A DNA stretch of 64,000 nt. It comes from Microbulbifer rhizosphaerae (GTDB lineage Bacteria > Pseudomonadota > Gammaproteobacteria > Pseudomonadales > Cellvibrionaceae). Made by a program: the position numbers and the translations under genes. Location of the stretch: positions 120,403-184,402 of the forward strand of contig NZ_JACHWZ010000012.1 in NCBI RefSeq assembly GCF_014191725.1. The letters run 5' to 3'. Below, in pieces: positions 26,060 through 35,534 of this stretch (positions are counted from its first letter, which is position 1; each line of letters starts with the position of its first letter). The notes below the pieces were generated by a model. It worked only from the letters and a program-made list of their open reading frames with translations, had not been told where the DNA came from and did no database searches.

Positions 26060-28936
26060 TCACTCCACCAGCTCTGCCGGCGCGTTTTTGGGCAGCAGGC
26101 TCCATTGTTTCCGGTGCTGTTTCCGATGGCGTTCCTGCCAGGCCGAAGGCTGGGCGACCTTCTCGCATTGCACTGCCGTGACCTTGTATTCCGGGCAGTT
26201 GGTGGCCCAGTCGGAGTTGTCGGTGGTGATGACGTTGGCGCCGCTGACCGGGTGGTGGAAGGTGGTGTACACCACGCCCGGTTGCATGCGGGTGCTGATT
26301 TTGGCTTGCAGTACGGTGTTGCCGGCGCGGCTGGTTAGGCCGACCCAGTCGCCATCGTTGATACCGCGTTCTTCGGCGTCGTGTGGGTGCAGTTCCAGCC
26401 AGTCCTGGCCGTGCCAGTGTTGGTTGTCGGTGCGTCTTGTCTGGGCGCCGACGTTGTATTGGCTGAGGATGCGGCCGGTGGTCAGCAGCAGCGGGAAGCG
26501 GCGGTTGGTGCGTTCCGTTGTGGGCACGTAATCGGTGAGCACGAATTTGCCTTTGCCGATCGGGAAGTCCACTTCGTGCATGATGGGGCTGCCGTTAGGG
26601 TGCTCCTCGTTACACGGCCATTGGATGCTGCCGAGTTCGTCCAGCTTCTGGTAAGTCACGCTGTGGAAACTGGGCGTGAGGCTGGCGATCTCGTTCATGA
26701 TCTCTTCCGGGTGGTTGTAGTCCATCCGGTAGCCCAGGGCGTTGGCGAGGTCCTGGGTGATCTGCCAGTCTTCCTTGCCGGCGAGCGGCGGCATTACTTT
26801 GCGCACACGGTTGATGCGGCGTTCGGCGTTGGTGAAGGTGCCGTCTTTCTCCAGGAAGGAGGAGCCGGGCAACAGTACGTGGGCGTATTTGGCGGTCTCG
26901 TTCAGGAAGAGGTCCTGCACGATCAGGCATTCCAGCGAGCCGAGCGCCTGTTCCACATGCTGGGTATTGGGGTCGGACTGGGCGATGTCTTCGCCCTGTA
27001 CGTACAGGCCCTTGAAGCTGCCGTCGATGGCGGCGTCGAACATGTTGGGGATGCGCAGGCCGGGTTCGTTGTCGATGGTTACGCCCCAGGCGTCTTCGAA
27101 GGCTTTGCGCGGGCCGTCCTGGGAGACGTGCTGGTAACCCGGCAATTCGTGCGGGAAGCTGCCCATGTCGCACGAACCCTGGACGTTATTCTGGCCGCGC
27201 AGCGGGTTCACGCCCACACCTTCTCGGCCGATGTTGCCGGTGGCGAGCGCGAGGTTGGCGATGCCCATCACCATGGTGGAACCCTGGCTGTGTTCAGTCA
27301 CGCCCAGGCCGTAGTAGATGGCACCGTTGCCGGCCTCGGCATACATCCGGGCCGCCTCGCGCACTTTGTCGGCCGGTACGCCGGTGATGGCTTCCGTCGC
27401 TTCCGGAGAATGGCGTTCTTCGCGGATGAAAGCGTTCCAGGCGGCGTATTCGCCGCTATCGCATCGCATGGCGATAAACATGCGGTCTTCCAGCCCTTCG
27501 GTGATGATGACGTGTGCCAGGGCGTTGATCAGGGCGACGTTGGTGCCCGGGCGCAGCGATAGGTGCAGGGCCTCGCCGCCGTGCGGGGTTTTCATCAGGT
27601 CTATATAGCGCGGGTCGGCGACGATCAGTTTGGCGCCCTGGCGCAGGCGGCGGCGCAGTTGCGAGCCGAACACCGGGTGGGCGTCGGTGGGGTTGGCGCC
27701 GATCACGACGATGCAGTCCGCCTTCATCACGGAATCAAAAGTCTGGGTGCCGGCGCTCTCGCCCAGGGTCTGTTTCAGGCCGTAGCCGGTCGGGGAGTGG
27801 CAGACGCGGGCACAGGTGTCGGTGTTGTTGTTGCCGAAGGCGGTGCGCACCAGTTTTTGCACCAAGTAGGCTTCTTCGTTGGTACAGCGCGAGGAGGTGA
27901 TACCGCCGACGCTGTCCTTGCCGTATTTGGCTTGAATCGCTTTGATGCGCTCGGCCGCGAACTGAATCGCTTCCTCCCAGCTCACTTCGCGCCAGGGCTC
28001 GTCGATATGGTTGCGGATCATCGGCGCGGTCAGGCGGTCCGGGTGGGTGGCGTAGCCGAAGGCGAAGCGGCCCTTCACGCAGGAGTGGCCGTGGTTGGCG
28101 TGGCCGTCCTTGAACGGGACCATGCGCACCACGGTGTTGCCTTTCATCTCGGCCTTGAACGAACAGCCGACGCCGCAGTAGGCGCAAGTGGTCACCACCG
28201 AGTGTTCCGGCTGGCCCTGTTCGATCACGGAGTTTTCCATCAGCGTCGCGGTCGGGCAGGCCTGGACGCAGGCGCCGCAGGAGACGCATTCGGAATCCAT
28301 GAAGTCTTCATCCTGGCCGGCGGCGACGGTGGAGTCGAAGCCGCGGCCGTCGATGGTCAGCGCGAAGGTGCCCTGCACTTCTTCGCAGGCGCGCACGCAG
28401 CGCGAGCAGACGATGCATTTGCTGGCGTCGAAGGTGAAATAGGGGTTGCTGGTGTCTTTTTCGGCGTCGAGGTGGTTCTCGCCCTCGTAGCCGTAGCGCA
28501 CCTCGCGCAGGCCGACGGCGCCGGCCATGTCCTGCAGTTCGCAATCGCCGTTGGCGGAACAGGTCAGGCAGTCCAGCGGGTGGTCGGAGATGTACAGCTC
28601 CATCACATTGCGACGCAGCTTGGCGACGCGTTCGTTCTGGGTAATGACGCTCATGCCCTCGGCCACCGGCGTGGTGCAGGAGGCGGGCAGACCGCGGCGG
28701 CCTTCGATCTCGACCGCGCAAAGGCGGCAGGAGCCGAAGGCGTCCAGGTTATCTGTCGCGCACAGCTTGGGGATCTGGATGCCGGCGATGGCGGCGGCAC
28801 GCAGAACGGATGTTCCCTCGGGCACTTCGACGGATTGGCCGTCGATGGTCAGGGTCACGGTGTGGCCGCTCTCAATCGGAGGCGGCGTGCCCAGGTCCCG
28901 GTCGGTCTGTGTTTTGGGGTCAAAAATGTGCAGCAT
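26060..28936 (-). CDS. fdsA: Formate dehydrogenase catalytic alpha subunit FdsA
   Basis: This 958-residue subunit oxidises formate to CO2 at a bis-MGD molybdenum (or tungsten) site. The N-terminus binds a chain of Fe-S clusters: a 2Fe-2S site (Cys59, Cys70, Cys73, Cys87), an HxxxCxxC region (His119, LDCLTC), two ferredoxin-type 4Fe-4S motifs (KCIVCSRCVRACE at about 173, ECVSCGACVQACP at about 216) and CAYCGVGCSF at about 251. The metal ligand is Cys379 followed by catalytic His380 (CARVCHSPTG), with cysteine rather than selenocysteine. ATG 28936 is 2 bases after fdsB; earlier codons lie inside fdsB. No signal peptide, so the enzyme is cytoplasmic. Confidence 0.96.
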   Translation of the reverse strand: MLHIFDPKTQTDRDLGTPPPIESGHTVTLTIDGQSVEVPEGTSVLRAAAIAGIQIPKLCATDNLDAFGSCRLCAVEIEGRRGLPASCTTPVAEGMSVITQNERVAKLRRNVMELYISDHPLDCLTCSANGDCELQDMAGAVGLREVRYGYEGENHLDAEKDTSNPYFTFDASKCIVCSRCVRACEEVQGTFALTIDGRGFDSTVAAGQDEDFMDSECVSCGACVQACPTATLMENSVIEQGQPEHSVVTTCAYCGVGCSFKAEMKGNTVVRMVPFKDGHANHGHSCVKGRFAFGYATHPDRLTAPMIRNHIDEPWREVSWEEAIQFAAERIKAIQAKYGKDSVGGITSSRCTNEEAYLVQKLVRTAFGNNNTDTCARVCHSPTGYGLKQTLGESAGTQTFDSVMKADCIVVIGANPTDAHPVFGSQLRRRLRQGAKLIVADPRYIDLMKTPHGGEALHLSLRPGTNVALINALAHVIITEGLEDRMFIAMRCDSGEYAAWNAFIREERHSPEATEAITGVPADKVREAARMYAEAGNGAIYYGLGVTEHSQGSTMVMGIANLALATGNIGREGVGVNPLRGQNNVQGSCDMGSFPHELPGYQHVSQDGPRKAFEDAWGVTIDNEPGLRIPNMFDAAIDGSFKGLYVQGEDIAQSDPNTQHVEQALGSLECLIVQDLFLNETAKYAHVLLPGSSFLEKDGTFTNAERRINRVRKVMPPLAGKEDWQITQDLANALGYRMDYNHPEEIMNEIASLTPSFHSVTYQKLDELGSIQWPCNEEHPNGSPIMHEVDFPIGKGKFVLTDYVPTTERTNRRFPLLLTTGRILSQYNVGAQTRRTDNQHWHGQDWLELHPHDAEERGINDGDWVGLTSRAGNTVLQAKISTRMQPGVVYTTFHHPVSGANVITTDNSDWATNCPEYKVTAVQCEKVAQPSAWQERHRKQHRKQWSLLPKNAPAELVE

Positions 28937-28938
28937 GA

Positions 28939-30534
28939 TCAGGCCTCCTCCCTCGTCGTATTGGACGCGGTGGTGGGGTCGCGATAAAAGTCGTCCGGGA
29001 AGTATTGCAAGGCGCTGCGCACCGGGTTCGGCGTCATGCCGCCCATGGCGCAGAGAGAGCCGTCTTCCAGGGTGTCGCACAGGTCGCGCAGCAGAATCAG
29101 GTTATCGTCGCGCTGCTCATTCGCGCGAATGCGGTCGATCACTTCCACACCGCGCGTGGAGCCGATGCGACAGGGGGTGCATTTGCCGCAGGATTCGATC
29201 GCGCAGAATTCCATGGCAAAGCGGGCCTGGTCGAGCATGTCGACGGTGTCGTCGAAGACGACAATACCGCCGTGGCCCACCACGGCGCCCACCTCGCTGA
29301 AGGCTTCGTAATCGAGCGGGGTATCCCACTGGCTTTCCGGCATATAGGCGCCGAGCGGGCCGCCGACCTGGACGGCGCGCATGGGCCGGCCGGAGGCGGT
29401 GCCGCCGCCGAAGTCCTCCAGCAGTTCGCGCAGGGTAATGCCGAACGCCAGTTCCACCACGCCACCGCGTTCAATGTTGCCGGTCAACTGGAACGGCAGG
29501 GTGCCGCGTGAACGCCCCATACCGTAATCGGCGTAGGCTTGGCCGCCTTCGGCGAGGATAAAGGGCACGGCGGCGAGCGTAAGCACGTTGTTGACCACCG
29601 TCGGCTGACCGAAGGCGCCTTTCAACGCGGGCAGCGGCGGTTTGACGCGCACCTGGCCGCGCTTGCCCTCCAGGCTGTCGAGCAGGGAGGTTTCCTCGCC
29701 GCAGATGTAGGCGCCGGCGCCGAGGCGAACTTCCAGATGGAAAGCCTTGCCGCTGTTTAATACGTTGTCGCCCAGGTAGCCGACTTCCTCGGCCCTGGCG
29801 ATGGCCTCGTTCAAAATTTGATGGGCGACCGGGTATTCGGAGCGCAGATAGATGAAGCCGGTGTCCGCGCCGACGGCGAGGCCGGCGATGGTCATGCCTT
29901 CGATCAGCATAAAAGGATCGGCTTCCATCACCAGGCGGTCGGCAAAGGTGCCGGAGTCGCCTTCGTCGGCGTTGCAAACAATGAATTTGCGTTTGGAATA
30001 GGGGCTGTTCGGCGTGCGCGCGTCGGCATCGAGCACCGTCTGCCATTTGATACCGGCCGGGAAGGCCGCCCCGCCCCGGCCGCGCAGGCCGGAGGTTTTC
30101 ACTTCGTCGACGATTTCCTGGGCGATTTTGGCGAGCGCCTTGCGCAGACCGACGTAGCCGCCGTGGCGGATATAGTCGTCGAGCGAGACCGGGTCGGTGA
30201 TGCCGGCGCGCGCGAAGGTGAGGCGCTGCTGTTTCTTGAGGTAGGGAATCTCTTCGGTCGGGCCCCGATACAGCGGGTGGCCGGGTCGGCCATTGAGCAG
30301 GCCTTCGTCGAGCAGGGCCGGGATATCTTCGGGCGCGACCGGGCCGTAGGCAATGCGGCCCTGGTCGGTCTCGACTTCGAGCAGCGGTTCGAGCCAGAAG
30401 AGGCCGCGGGAACCATTGCGGACGAGCTCGACGCCAAGGTTGCGCTCGGCGCAGCCCTGTTCAAGCTTGGCGGCCACTTCGTCTGCGCCGAGCGATAACG
30501 CGGTGGTGTCGCGGGGAACGTAAATTCGGGTCAC
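28939..30534 (-). CDS. fdsB: Formate dehydrogenase NADH-forming beta subunit FdsB
   Basis: This 531-residue NuoF-like subunit passes electrons from the Fe-S chain through FMN to NAD+. There is an N-terminal thioredoxin-like extension (about residues 1-85), an NADH/FMN domain with GLRGRGGAAFPAGIKW, CNADEGDSGTFADR and GAYICGEETSLLDSLEG, and a C-terminal 4Fe-4S motif ESCGKCTPCRIG. It overlaps fdsG by 4 bases, with fdsA starting 2 bases later, so this is a tight operon with stoichiometric expression. Confidence 0.96.
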   Translation of the reverse strand: MTRIYVPRDTTALSLGADEVAAKLEQGCAERNLGVELVRNGSRGLFWLEPLLEVETDQGRIAYGPVAPEDIPALLDEGLLNGRPGHPLYRGPTEEIPYLKKQQRLTFARAGITDPVSLDDYIRHGGYVGLRKALAKIAQEIVDEVKTSGLRGRGGAAFPAGIKWQTVLDADARTPNSPYSKRKFIVCNADEGDSGTFADRLVMEADPFMLIEGMTIAGLAVGADTGFIYLRSEYPVAHQILNEAIARAEEVGYLGDNVLNSGKAFHLEVRLGAGAYICGEETSLLDSLEGKRGQVRVKPPLPALKGAFGQPTVVNNVLTLAAVPFILAEGGQAYADYGMGRSRGTLPFQLTGNIERGGVVELAFGITLRELLEDFGGGTASGRPMRAVQVGGPLGAYMPESQWDTPLDYEAFSEVGAVVGHGGIVVFDDTVDMLDQARFAMEFCAIESCGKCTPCRIGSTRGVEVIDRIRANEQRDDNLILLRDLCDTLEDGSLCAMGGMTPNPVRSALQYFPDDFYRDPTTASNTTREEA

Positions 30535-31067
30535 GATTCGGGCTCCTCCGCCAGCGGTTGAAGGGTCAGCGGAACGGTGGCGGCCTGGCCGAGCAGTGCG
30601 TCCAGCCGTTTGGCCGTCACCCGGCCATGGATGTCGTTATCCAGCCGCACCGAGGGGCCGGTGGCGCAATTGCCCAGGCAATAAACCGGCTCCAGCGTGA
30701 ACTCGCCATCCGCCGTGGTCTGATGGTAGTCGATACCCAGTTTTGCCTTGGCGTGCGTCTCCAGAGAGCGGCAGCCGCGCGCCTGGCAGGCCTCGGCCCG
30801 GCAGATCTGCAGCCGGTGCCGACCGATGGGCGCGGTGTTGAAGTCGTGATAGAAGCTGATGACACCATGGACTTCGGCGCGGGTGATTTGCAGCCCTTCG
30901 GCGATGATCGGCACCGCTTCCTCGGGGATGTACCCCAGACGGTCACGGATGCTGTGCAGGATGGGCAGCAGCGGGCCCGGCTTGACCTTGAGCGCCGCGA
31001 CCTCGGCTTGAATCCAGTCCAGGGGAAGGTCCGTCCCGACGGATGAATCTTGCGCTGATATATGCAT
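30531..31067 (-). CDS. fdsG: Formate dehydrogenase gamma subunit FdsG
   Basis: This 178-residue NuoE-like subunit carries a 2Fe-2S cluster, with ligands in CRAEACQARG and YCLGNCATGPSV. It has the helical start LLPILHSIRDRLGYIPEEAVPIIAEGL typical of the family. It is the first gene of the fds operon, 82 bases from the divergent regulator gene. The shared intergenic region therefore probably holds the regulated promoter. Confidence 0.95.
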   Translation of the reverse strand: MHISAQDSSVGTDLPLDWIQAEVAALKVKPGPLLPILHSIRDRLGYIPEEAVPIIAEGLQITRAEVHGVISFYHDFNTAPIGRHRLQICRAEACQARGCRSLETHAKAKLGIDYHQTTADGEFTLEPVYCLGNCATGPSVRLDNDIHGRVTAKRLDALLGQAATVPLTLQPLAEEPES

Positions 31068-31149
31068 AATTGTTCTTATCTGACACGAAGGTTTTTACGC
31101 TTGAATCCGAAAGTATCACGCCACAGCGCGACTACAAATATGAAACGCC

Positions 31150-32238
31150 ATGCATAAGAAGAAGCTCAGCATCACCCCCAGTTGGGGGTTCCGGACGGAA
31201 ACGGATGCGCTGTTCGAACCCGTCCTATTCAACCTGCTCAAGGGCATCCGCGACACCGGCCGGCTCACCCTGGCCGCGCGCGAGGCCGGTATTTCCTATC
31301 GCCACGCCTGGAACCTGATCAACCGCGGCAGCGACTTTTTCGGCCTGCCGCTGGTGCGCAAGCACAAGGGCCAGGGCACGGAGCTGACGCCCCTGGGCGA
31401 GGTGTTATTGTGGTCCGAACAACGCATCAAGGCCCGGCTCGGGCCGCAAATAGACAGTATGGCGTCGGAACTGAATATCCAATTGCAGCAACTGTTGGAA
31501 GGCGCCCATCCGGTGCTGCGGCTGCACGCCAGCCATGGCTACGCCGTCGCCTTGCTGCCCCGCTATCCGGAGCGGCTGGAACTGAAACTCCAGTACTGCA
31601 ACACCCGCGAGGCACTGGCCGCCCTGAACCGCGGCGACTGCGATCTGGCCAGCTTCCACCTGCCCACCTCACCCGCCCTCGCCGAGCAGACGCTGCGCTA
31701 CTACCAGGACGACCTGCAGGCAGGCGATCTGAAGGTGATCCGCTTCGTCACGCGCAAACAGGGGTTGATCATCCCGCGCGGCAACCCCAAAGGCATCGAG
31801 GGCCTGAAGGACCTCGCCCGGCCCCACGCTAAGCAAGAGTTGCTGTTCATCAACCGGAACCGGGATTCCGGCACCCACTTGCTGCTCACTATGCTGCTGC
31901 GCGAGGCCGGGCTGGACCCGGCAGACATTCGCACCGCGGAGCAGGAGGAGTACACCCATACGGCAGTCGCCGCCTACGTCGCGGCCGGCATGGCCGACCT
32001 CGGCTTCGGCGTCGAAGCGGCCGCGCGCCAGTTCGATCTGGATTTTATTGAGCAGGCCAGCGAGCACTACCTGCTGATCTGCCACGAGGACCGGCTGCAC
32101 CAGAACACCATCAACCAGTTGCTGGGACTGATGCGCGCGCCCGATTTCATCAAGGCCATCCACGACCAGCCAGGCTATGCGCCGGACCAGTGTGGGGAGA
32201 TCGTTACGCTGCAGGAACTGCTGGCGAGCCAGCCCTGA
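31150..32238 (+). CDS. ModE-like HTH / periplasmic-binding-fold regulator
   Basis: This 362-residue regulator has an N-terminal winged helix like ModE and LysR proteins (LLKGIRDTGRLTLAAREAGISYRHAWNLIN, about residues 27-56). A PBP-like ligand domain follows (about residues 110-345: LRLHASHGYAVALLPRYPERLEL, NRNRDSGTHLLLTMLLREAG, YVAAGMADLGFGVEAAA). That domain is of the type found in molybdate-linked regulators. It is divergent from fdsG, so it likely controls the formate dehydrogenase operon, perhaps by sensing formate, molybdate or cofactor. In Cupriavidus a regulator called FdsR plays this role, but I cannot prove orthology. The stop codon sits inside the duplicated flank of a mobile element. 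Confidence 0.8.
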   Translation: MHKKKLSITPSWGFRTETDALFEPVLFNLLKGIRDTGRLTLAAREAGISYRHAWNLINRGSDFFGLPLVRKHKGQGTELTPLGEVLLWSEQRIKARLGPQIDSMASELNIQLQQLLEGAHPVLRLHASHGYAVALLPRYPERLELKLQYCNTREALAALNRGDCDLASFHLPTSPALAEQTLRYYQDDLQAGDLKVIRFVTRKQGLIIPRGNPKGIEGLKDLARPHAKQELLFINRNRDSGTHLLLTMLLREAGLDPADIRTAEQEEYTHTAVAAYVAAGMADLGFGVEAAARQFDLDFIEQASEHYLLICHEDRLHQNTINQLLGLMRAPDFIKAIHDQPGYAPDQCGEIVTLQELLASQP

Positions 32239-32499
32239 GTTGAATGGCGCTAAGTTAAGGTTTTGGGGCGGGCCTGCTACCGGGGGTTCTTTGCGGGACA
32301 CGCCGTGAATACGTCCCTGTAGGCTTGTCCGCGAGGTCCCTCTCGCAGACAAAACGGCAGGACTGCCGTTTTGGACGCCGAAGGCGCCCGAAGGGCGAGG
32401 GCCATGGATGGCCCGAGTCACAGTCCCGCAAAGAACCCCCGGCATCAGGCCCTTCGCATCAAGCTTATGGCTTAACTTAGTGGCATTCAGCCCTGAGTT
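32230..32499. mobile_element. 246-bp foldback MITE-like element with 11-12 bp duplication
   Basis: An element (32242-32487) with terminal inverted repeats GAATGGCGCTAAGTTAAG and, at the other end, the inverse of AATGCCACTAAGTTAAG. It is flanked by direct repeats CAGCCCTGAGTT (32230-32241 and 32488-32499). Inside are a second inverted pair with perfect 18-base arms (32282-32299 and 32423-32440) and a central 11-base hairpin (32350-32373, CAAAACGGCAG/CTGCCGTTTTG). It encodes nothing. The duplicated flank includes the stop codon of the regulator gene. Related copies are at 39765 and 50868. Confidence 0.8.
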
Positions 32500-32505
32500 C
32501 AGGTA

Positions 32506-33705
32506 TCAGGCCGCGACCGATCCATGCGGGTCGATCACAAACTTCTTCGCGGCCCCGCCGTCGAAATCCAAATAGCCTTCCGGCGCCTGATCCAGGCTGA
32601 TCATCTGCACATTCACCGCCTGGGCAATTTGCACCTTTTCGAACAGGATCGCCTGCATCAGCTGCCGGTGATATTTCATCACCGGACACTGGCCGGTAAA
32701 GAAGGCGTGGGACTTCGCCCACCCCAGGCCAAATCGCATATTCAGCGAACCGACTTTGGCCGCATCTTCCTGCGCGCCGGGATCTTCGGTGACATACAGG
32801 CCGGGAATACCGATCCGTCCGCCGGCGCGGGTCAGTTGCATGGCCGAATTCAACACCACTGCCGGCTGTTCCTCGTGGTGGTTGCAACCGTGGCAACGCG
32901 CCTCAAAGCCCACGCAGTCGACAAAGGCGTCCACCTCGGGCTCGCCGAGAATCTGCTCGATCCGCTCGGCCAGATCGCCGTCCTCGCGCAGGTCCAGTGT
33001 TTCGCAACCGAAACTGCGCGCCTGTTGCAGGCGCTCCGGAATCATATCACCGACGATGACGCAGGCCGCGCCCAGCAATTGCGCAGACGCGGCCGCCGCC
33101 AGGCCGACGGGGCCGGCGCCGGCGATGTAGACGGTCGAACCCGGCCCCACCCCCGCAGTCACGCAACCGTGAAAACCTGTTGGGAAAATATCGGAGAGCA
33201 ACGTCAGGTCGCGAATTTTTTCCTTCGCCTGGTCGGCGTCCGGGAATTTCAGCAGGTTGAAGTCGGCGTAGGGCACCATCACGTATTCCGCCTGGCCGCC
33301 GACCCATCCGCCCATGTCCACGTAACCGTAGGCGGCGCCGGGCCGGGCGGGATTGACGTTGAGGCAGATACCGGTGTTGCCCTCCTTGCAGCTGCGACAG
33401 CGGCCGCAGGCGATGTTGAAGGGCACGGAAACAATATCCCCGGCCTTGAGAAACTCCACATCGCGGCCACATTCGATGATCTGGCCGGTGATCTCATGAC
33501 CCAACACCAGCCCCTGGGGCGCGGTGGTACGGCCTCGGACCATGTGTTGGTCAGAGCCGCAAATGTTGGTGGTGAGCACTTTCAGAATCACGCCGTGGTC
33601 GCAGCGGCGTTTGCCCAGGGCGAGTTCGGGGAAGGCGATGGATTCCACCGAGACCTCGCCGGGTCCCTGGTAGACGACACCGCGATTGGATTGCTGAATG
33701 TTCAT
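32506..33705 (-). CDS. fdhA: Glutathione-independent formaldehyde dehydrogenase
   Basis: This 399-residue zinc-dependent alcohol dehydrogenase-family enzyme matches the Pseudomonas-type formaldehyde dehydrogenase. Catalytic zinc ligands are in NICGSDQHM and LGHEITG, structural zinc cysteines in CGRCRSCKEGNTGIC, and the nucleotide fold in AGAGPVGLAAAASA. It oxidises the formaldehyde released by betaine and dimethylglycine demethylation to formate using NAD+ without glutathione. It lies 16 bases after the BCCT transporter on the same strand. ATG 33705 is the conserved start (MNIQQSNRGVVYQGPG) and follows a GGAGATC ribosome site. Confidence 0.95.
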   Translation of the reverse strand: MNIQQSNRGVVYQGPGEVSVESIAFPELALGKRRCDHGVILKVLTTNICGSDQHMVRGRTTAPQGLVLGHEITGQIIECGRDVEFLKAGDIVSVPFNIACGRCRSCKEGNTGICLNVNPARPGAAYGYVDMGGWVGGQAEYVMVPYADFNLLKFPDADQAKEKIRDLTLLSDIFPTGFHGCVTAGVGPGSTVYIAGAGPVGLAAAASAQLLGAACVIVGDMIPERLQQARSFGCETLDLREDGDLAERIEQILGEPEVDAFVDCVGFEARCHGCNHHEEQPAVVLNSAMQLTRAGGRIGIPGLYVTEDPGAQEDAAKVGSLNMRFGLGWAKSHAFFTGQCPVMKYHRQLMQAILFEKVQIAQAVNVQMISLDQAPEGYLDFDGGAAKKFVIDPHGSVAA

Positions 33706-33721
33706 AGTCGGGATCTCCTGT

Positions 33722-35332
33722 TTAGTGGGCAGTGCGGTGGGAATGGGGCGCACGGGAATCGAGACTCAGGCCTTTGTAGAGGCTGAGGCACATCGAAATG
33801 AGAACAATGGTGAACGGCAGTCCGGCAGTGACGGCGCCGGCCTGCAGGGCGCTCAAGGCCTGTTTGCCGCCGCCGTACAGCAGTGCGGCGGCGATCAGCC
33901 CCACCAATGTGGCCCAGAAAACCCGCTGGGCAACGGGGGTATCTTCCTTACCCCCGGCGGTGATGCCGGCGATCACCAGCGAGCCGGAATCCGAGGACGT
34001 CACGAAAAACAGCAACACCAGGCAGATGGCGCCGGCGGAGAGCAGTGGCGCCATCGGCAGGTTGGCGAGCATCTGGAACATACTGAGCGAGACGTCGCTG
34101 ACGCCGTTGGCGAGTTCGCCGACATTGGCCTGTACCTGGTCCAACGCAGTGCCGCCGAAGGCGGCTACCCAGATGCCGCAGACCAGGGTGGGGATGACCA
34201 GCACGGCGGTCAGGAATTCGCGCACCGTGCGGCCGCGCGACACGCGGGCAATGAACATGCCGACAAAAGGCGACCAGGAAATCCACCAGGCCCAATAAAA
34301 AATGGTCCACCCGTGAAACCAGGTTTCGTCCTCGCGGTGGGTCCAGCTGCTGAGCTGTAGGATGTTCCGTGCGTAGGAGCCGAACAGGTCGAAGAGGTTG
34401 GCGAAGAATCCGGAGGTCGAGCCCGCCAGAGTAACGAACACCAGCAGTGCCAGGGCGAGCACCATGTTGAGGTTGCTCAGCACCTTCACACCGCCGTCGA
34501 GCCCGCGCACCACGGATAAGATTGCCACGCCGGTAATCAGGGCGATAAGGACCATTTGAGTGGTGGTGTTATTTTCGATTCCGCTCAGGTAACCCAAACC
34601 ACTGGCCGCCTGCTGCGCGCCCAGGCCGAGCGAGGTAGCCAGGCCGAAGATGGTCGCGAGGGCGGCGAGGGTGTCGATCACGTGGCCGATGGGTCCCCAG
34701 ATGCGATTGCCGAGCAAGGGATAAAAGACGGCGCGAATGGTGAGAGGCAGGCCTTTGTTGTAGGCAAAAAAGGCCAGTGCCAAACCGACCACACCATACA
34801 TGGCCCAGGGGTGCAGCCCCCAGTGCAACATGGTGGCGCCCAGTGCCAGGGATTTCCCTTCTGGCGTGTGGATGGCGACGTTCAGCGGGGTGCCGGACCA
34901 GCCCGTGAAATAGGCCACCGGCTCCGCAACGCTCCAGAACATCAGGCCGATGCCCATACCGGCTGCGAACAGCATGGCAAACCAGGACGGACGTGAGAAG
35001 TCGGGCTTGGCATCCGGGCCGCCGATGCGGATGCGGCCGACGGGCAGCAGGATAAGGGCGAAGCAGAACAGGACAAATAGGTTGGCGCCGACCATAAACA
35101 GCCAGTCGAAGTGGTCGATGGCCCAGTCCCGGATTCCGACGAGCCGGGCGTTGGCCGCCTCGGGAAACATGAGGGTGACGGCGACGAATACCAGAATCAA
35201 CAGGGCACTGATGCCGAAGACGGGGGTGTGCATGTCGAATCCGGCGACCTGGATATTTTGCTCCCCGATTTCATGCTCCACGTCGTCGTAAGCTTGGTCG
35301 GCACAGGCTGTCAGTGGAGGAGTGTCATTCAT
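33722..35332 (-). CDS. BCCT-family betaine/choline/carnitine transporter
   Basis: This 536-residue protein has 12 predicted transmembrane segments and the BCCT hallmarks: FWSVAEPVAYFTGW, MLHWGLHPWAMYG (aromatic box residues for quaternary amines) and FYWAWWISWSPFVGMFIARV with SRGRTVRE. It imports a trimethylammonium compound. Its place in the betaine cluster makes glycine betaine the likely substrate. The C-terminal extension is short, arguing for a catabolic rather than osmosensing carrier. It is co-transcribed with fdhA and separated from etfB by about 200 bases, which contain a TGTCG-like half-site (minus strand, 35506). Confidence 0.94.
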   Translation of the reverse strand: MNDTPPLTACADQAYDDVEHEIGEQNIQVAGFDMHTPVFGISALLILVFVAVTLMFPEAANARLVGIRDWAIDHFDWLFMVGANLFVLFCFALILLPVGRIRIGGPDAKPDFSRPSWFAMLFAAGMGIGLMFWSVAEPVAYFTGWSGTPLNVAIHTPEGKSLALGATMLHWGLHPWAMYGVVGLALAFFAYNKGLPLTIRAVFYPLLGNRIWGPIGHVIDTLAALATIFGLATSLGLGAQQAASGLGYLSGIENNTTTQMVLIALITGVAILSVVRGLDGGVKVLSNLNMVLALALLVFVTLAGSTSGFFANLFDLFGSYARNILQLSSWTHREDETWFHGWTIFYWAWWISWSPFVGMFIARVSRGRTVREFLTAVLVIPTLVCGIWVAAFGGTALDQVQANVGELANGVSDVSLSMFQMLANLPMAPLLSAGAICLVLLFFVTSSDSGSLVIAGITAGGKEDTPVAQRVFWATLVGLIAAALLYGGGKQALSALQAGAVTAGLPFTIVLISMCLSLYKGLSLDSRAPHSHRTAH

Positions 35333-35534
35333 TATTTTTGTCTCCAGCTCACTCGGCTTATCGAATACTTGGATTGATGCCGGTGCTAATTTCGGGGTTC
35401 CCCGCTCAGTCCTCGAGGTTCTTGTTTTTCGACTGCCGGGACCGAACTCCGATACTTGCGTTTCATACTAGCGCTTTGTGCGTCGGCAATGATTCCGCAA
35501 ACGACATCGGGGTTGCGTTTTGTACCTGTTAACG

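Noticed and set aside
26060..28936. Possible selenocysteine at the FdsA active site
   Set aside because: The residue at the metal position is an ordinary Cys codon (Cys379 in CARVCHSPT), so no in-frame TGA is involved.
26381..28987. Two long plus-strand frames opposite fdsA
   Set aside because: Both lie antisense to the Fe-S and molybdopterin domains of FdsA and encode Ala/Gly/Val-rich sequence without family signatures.
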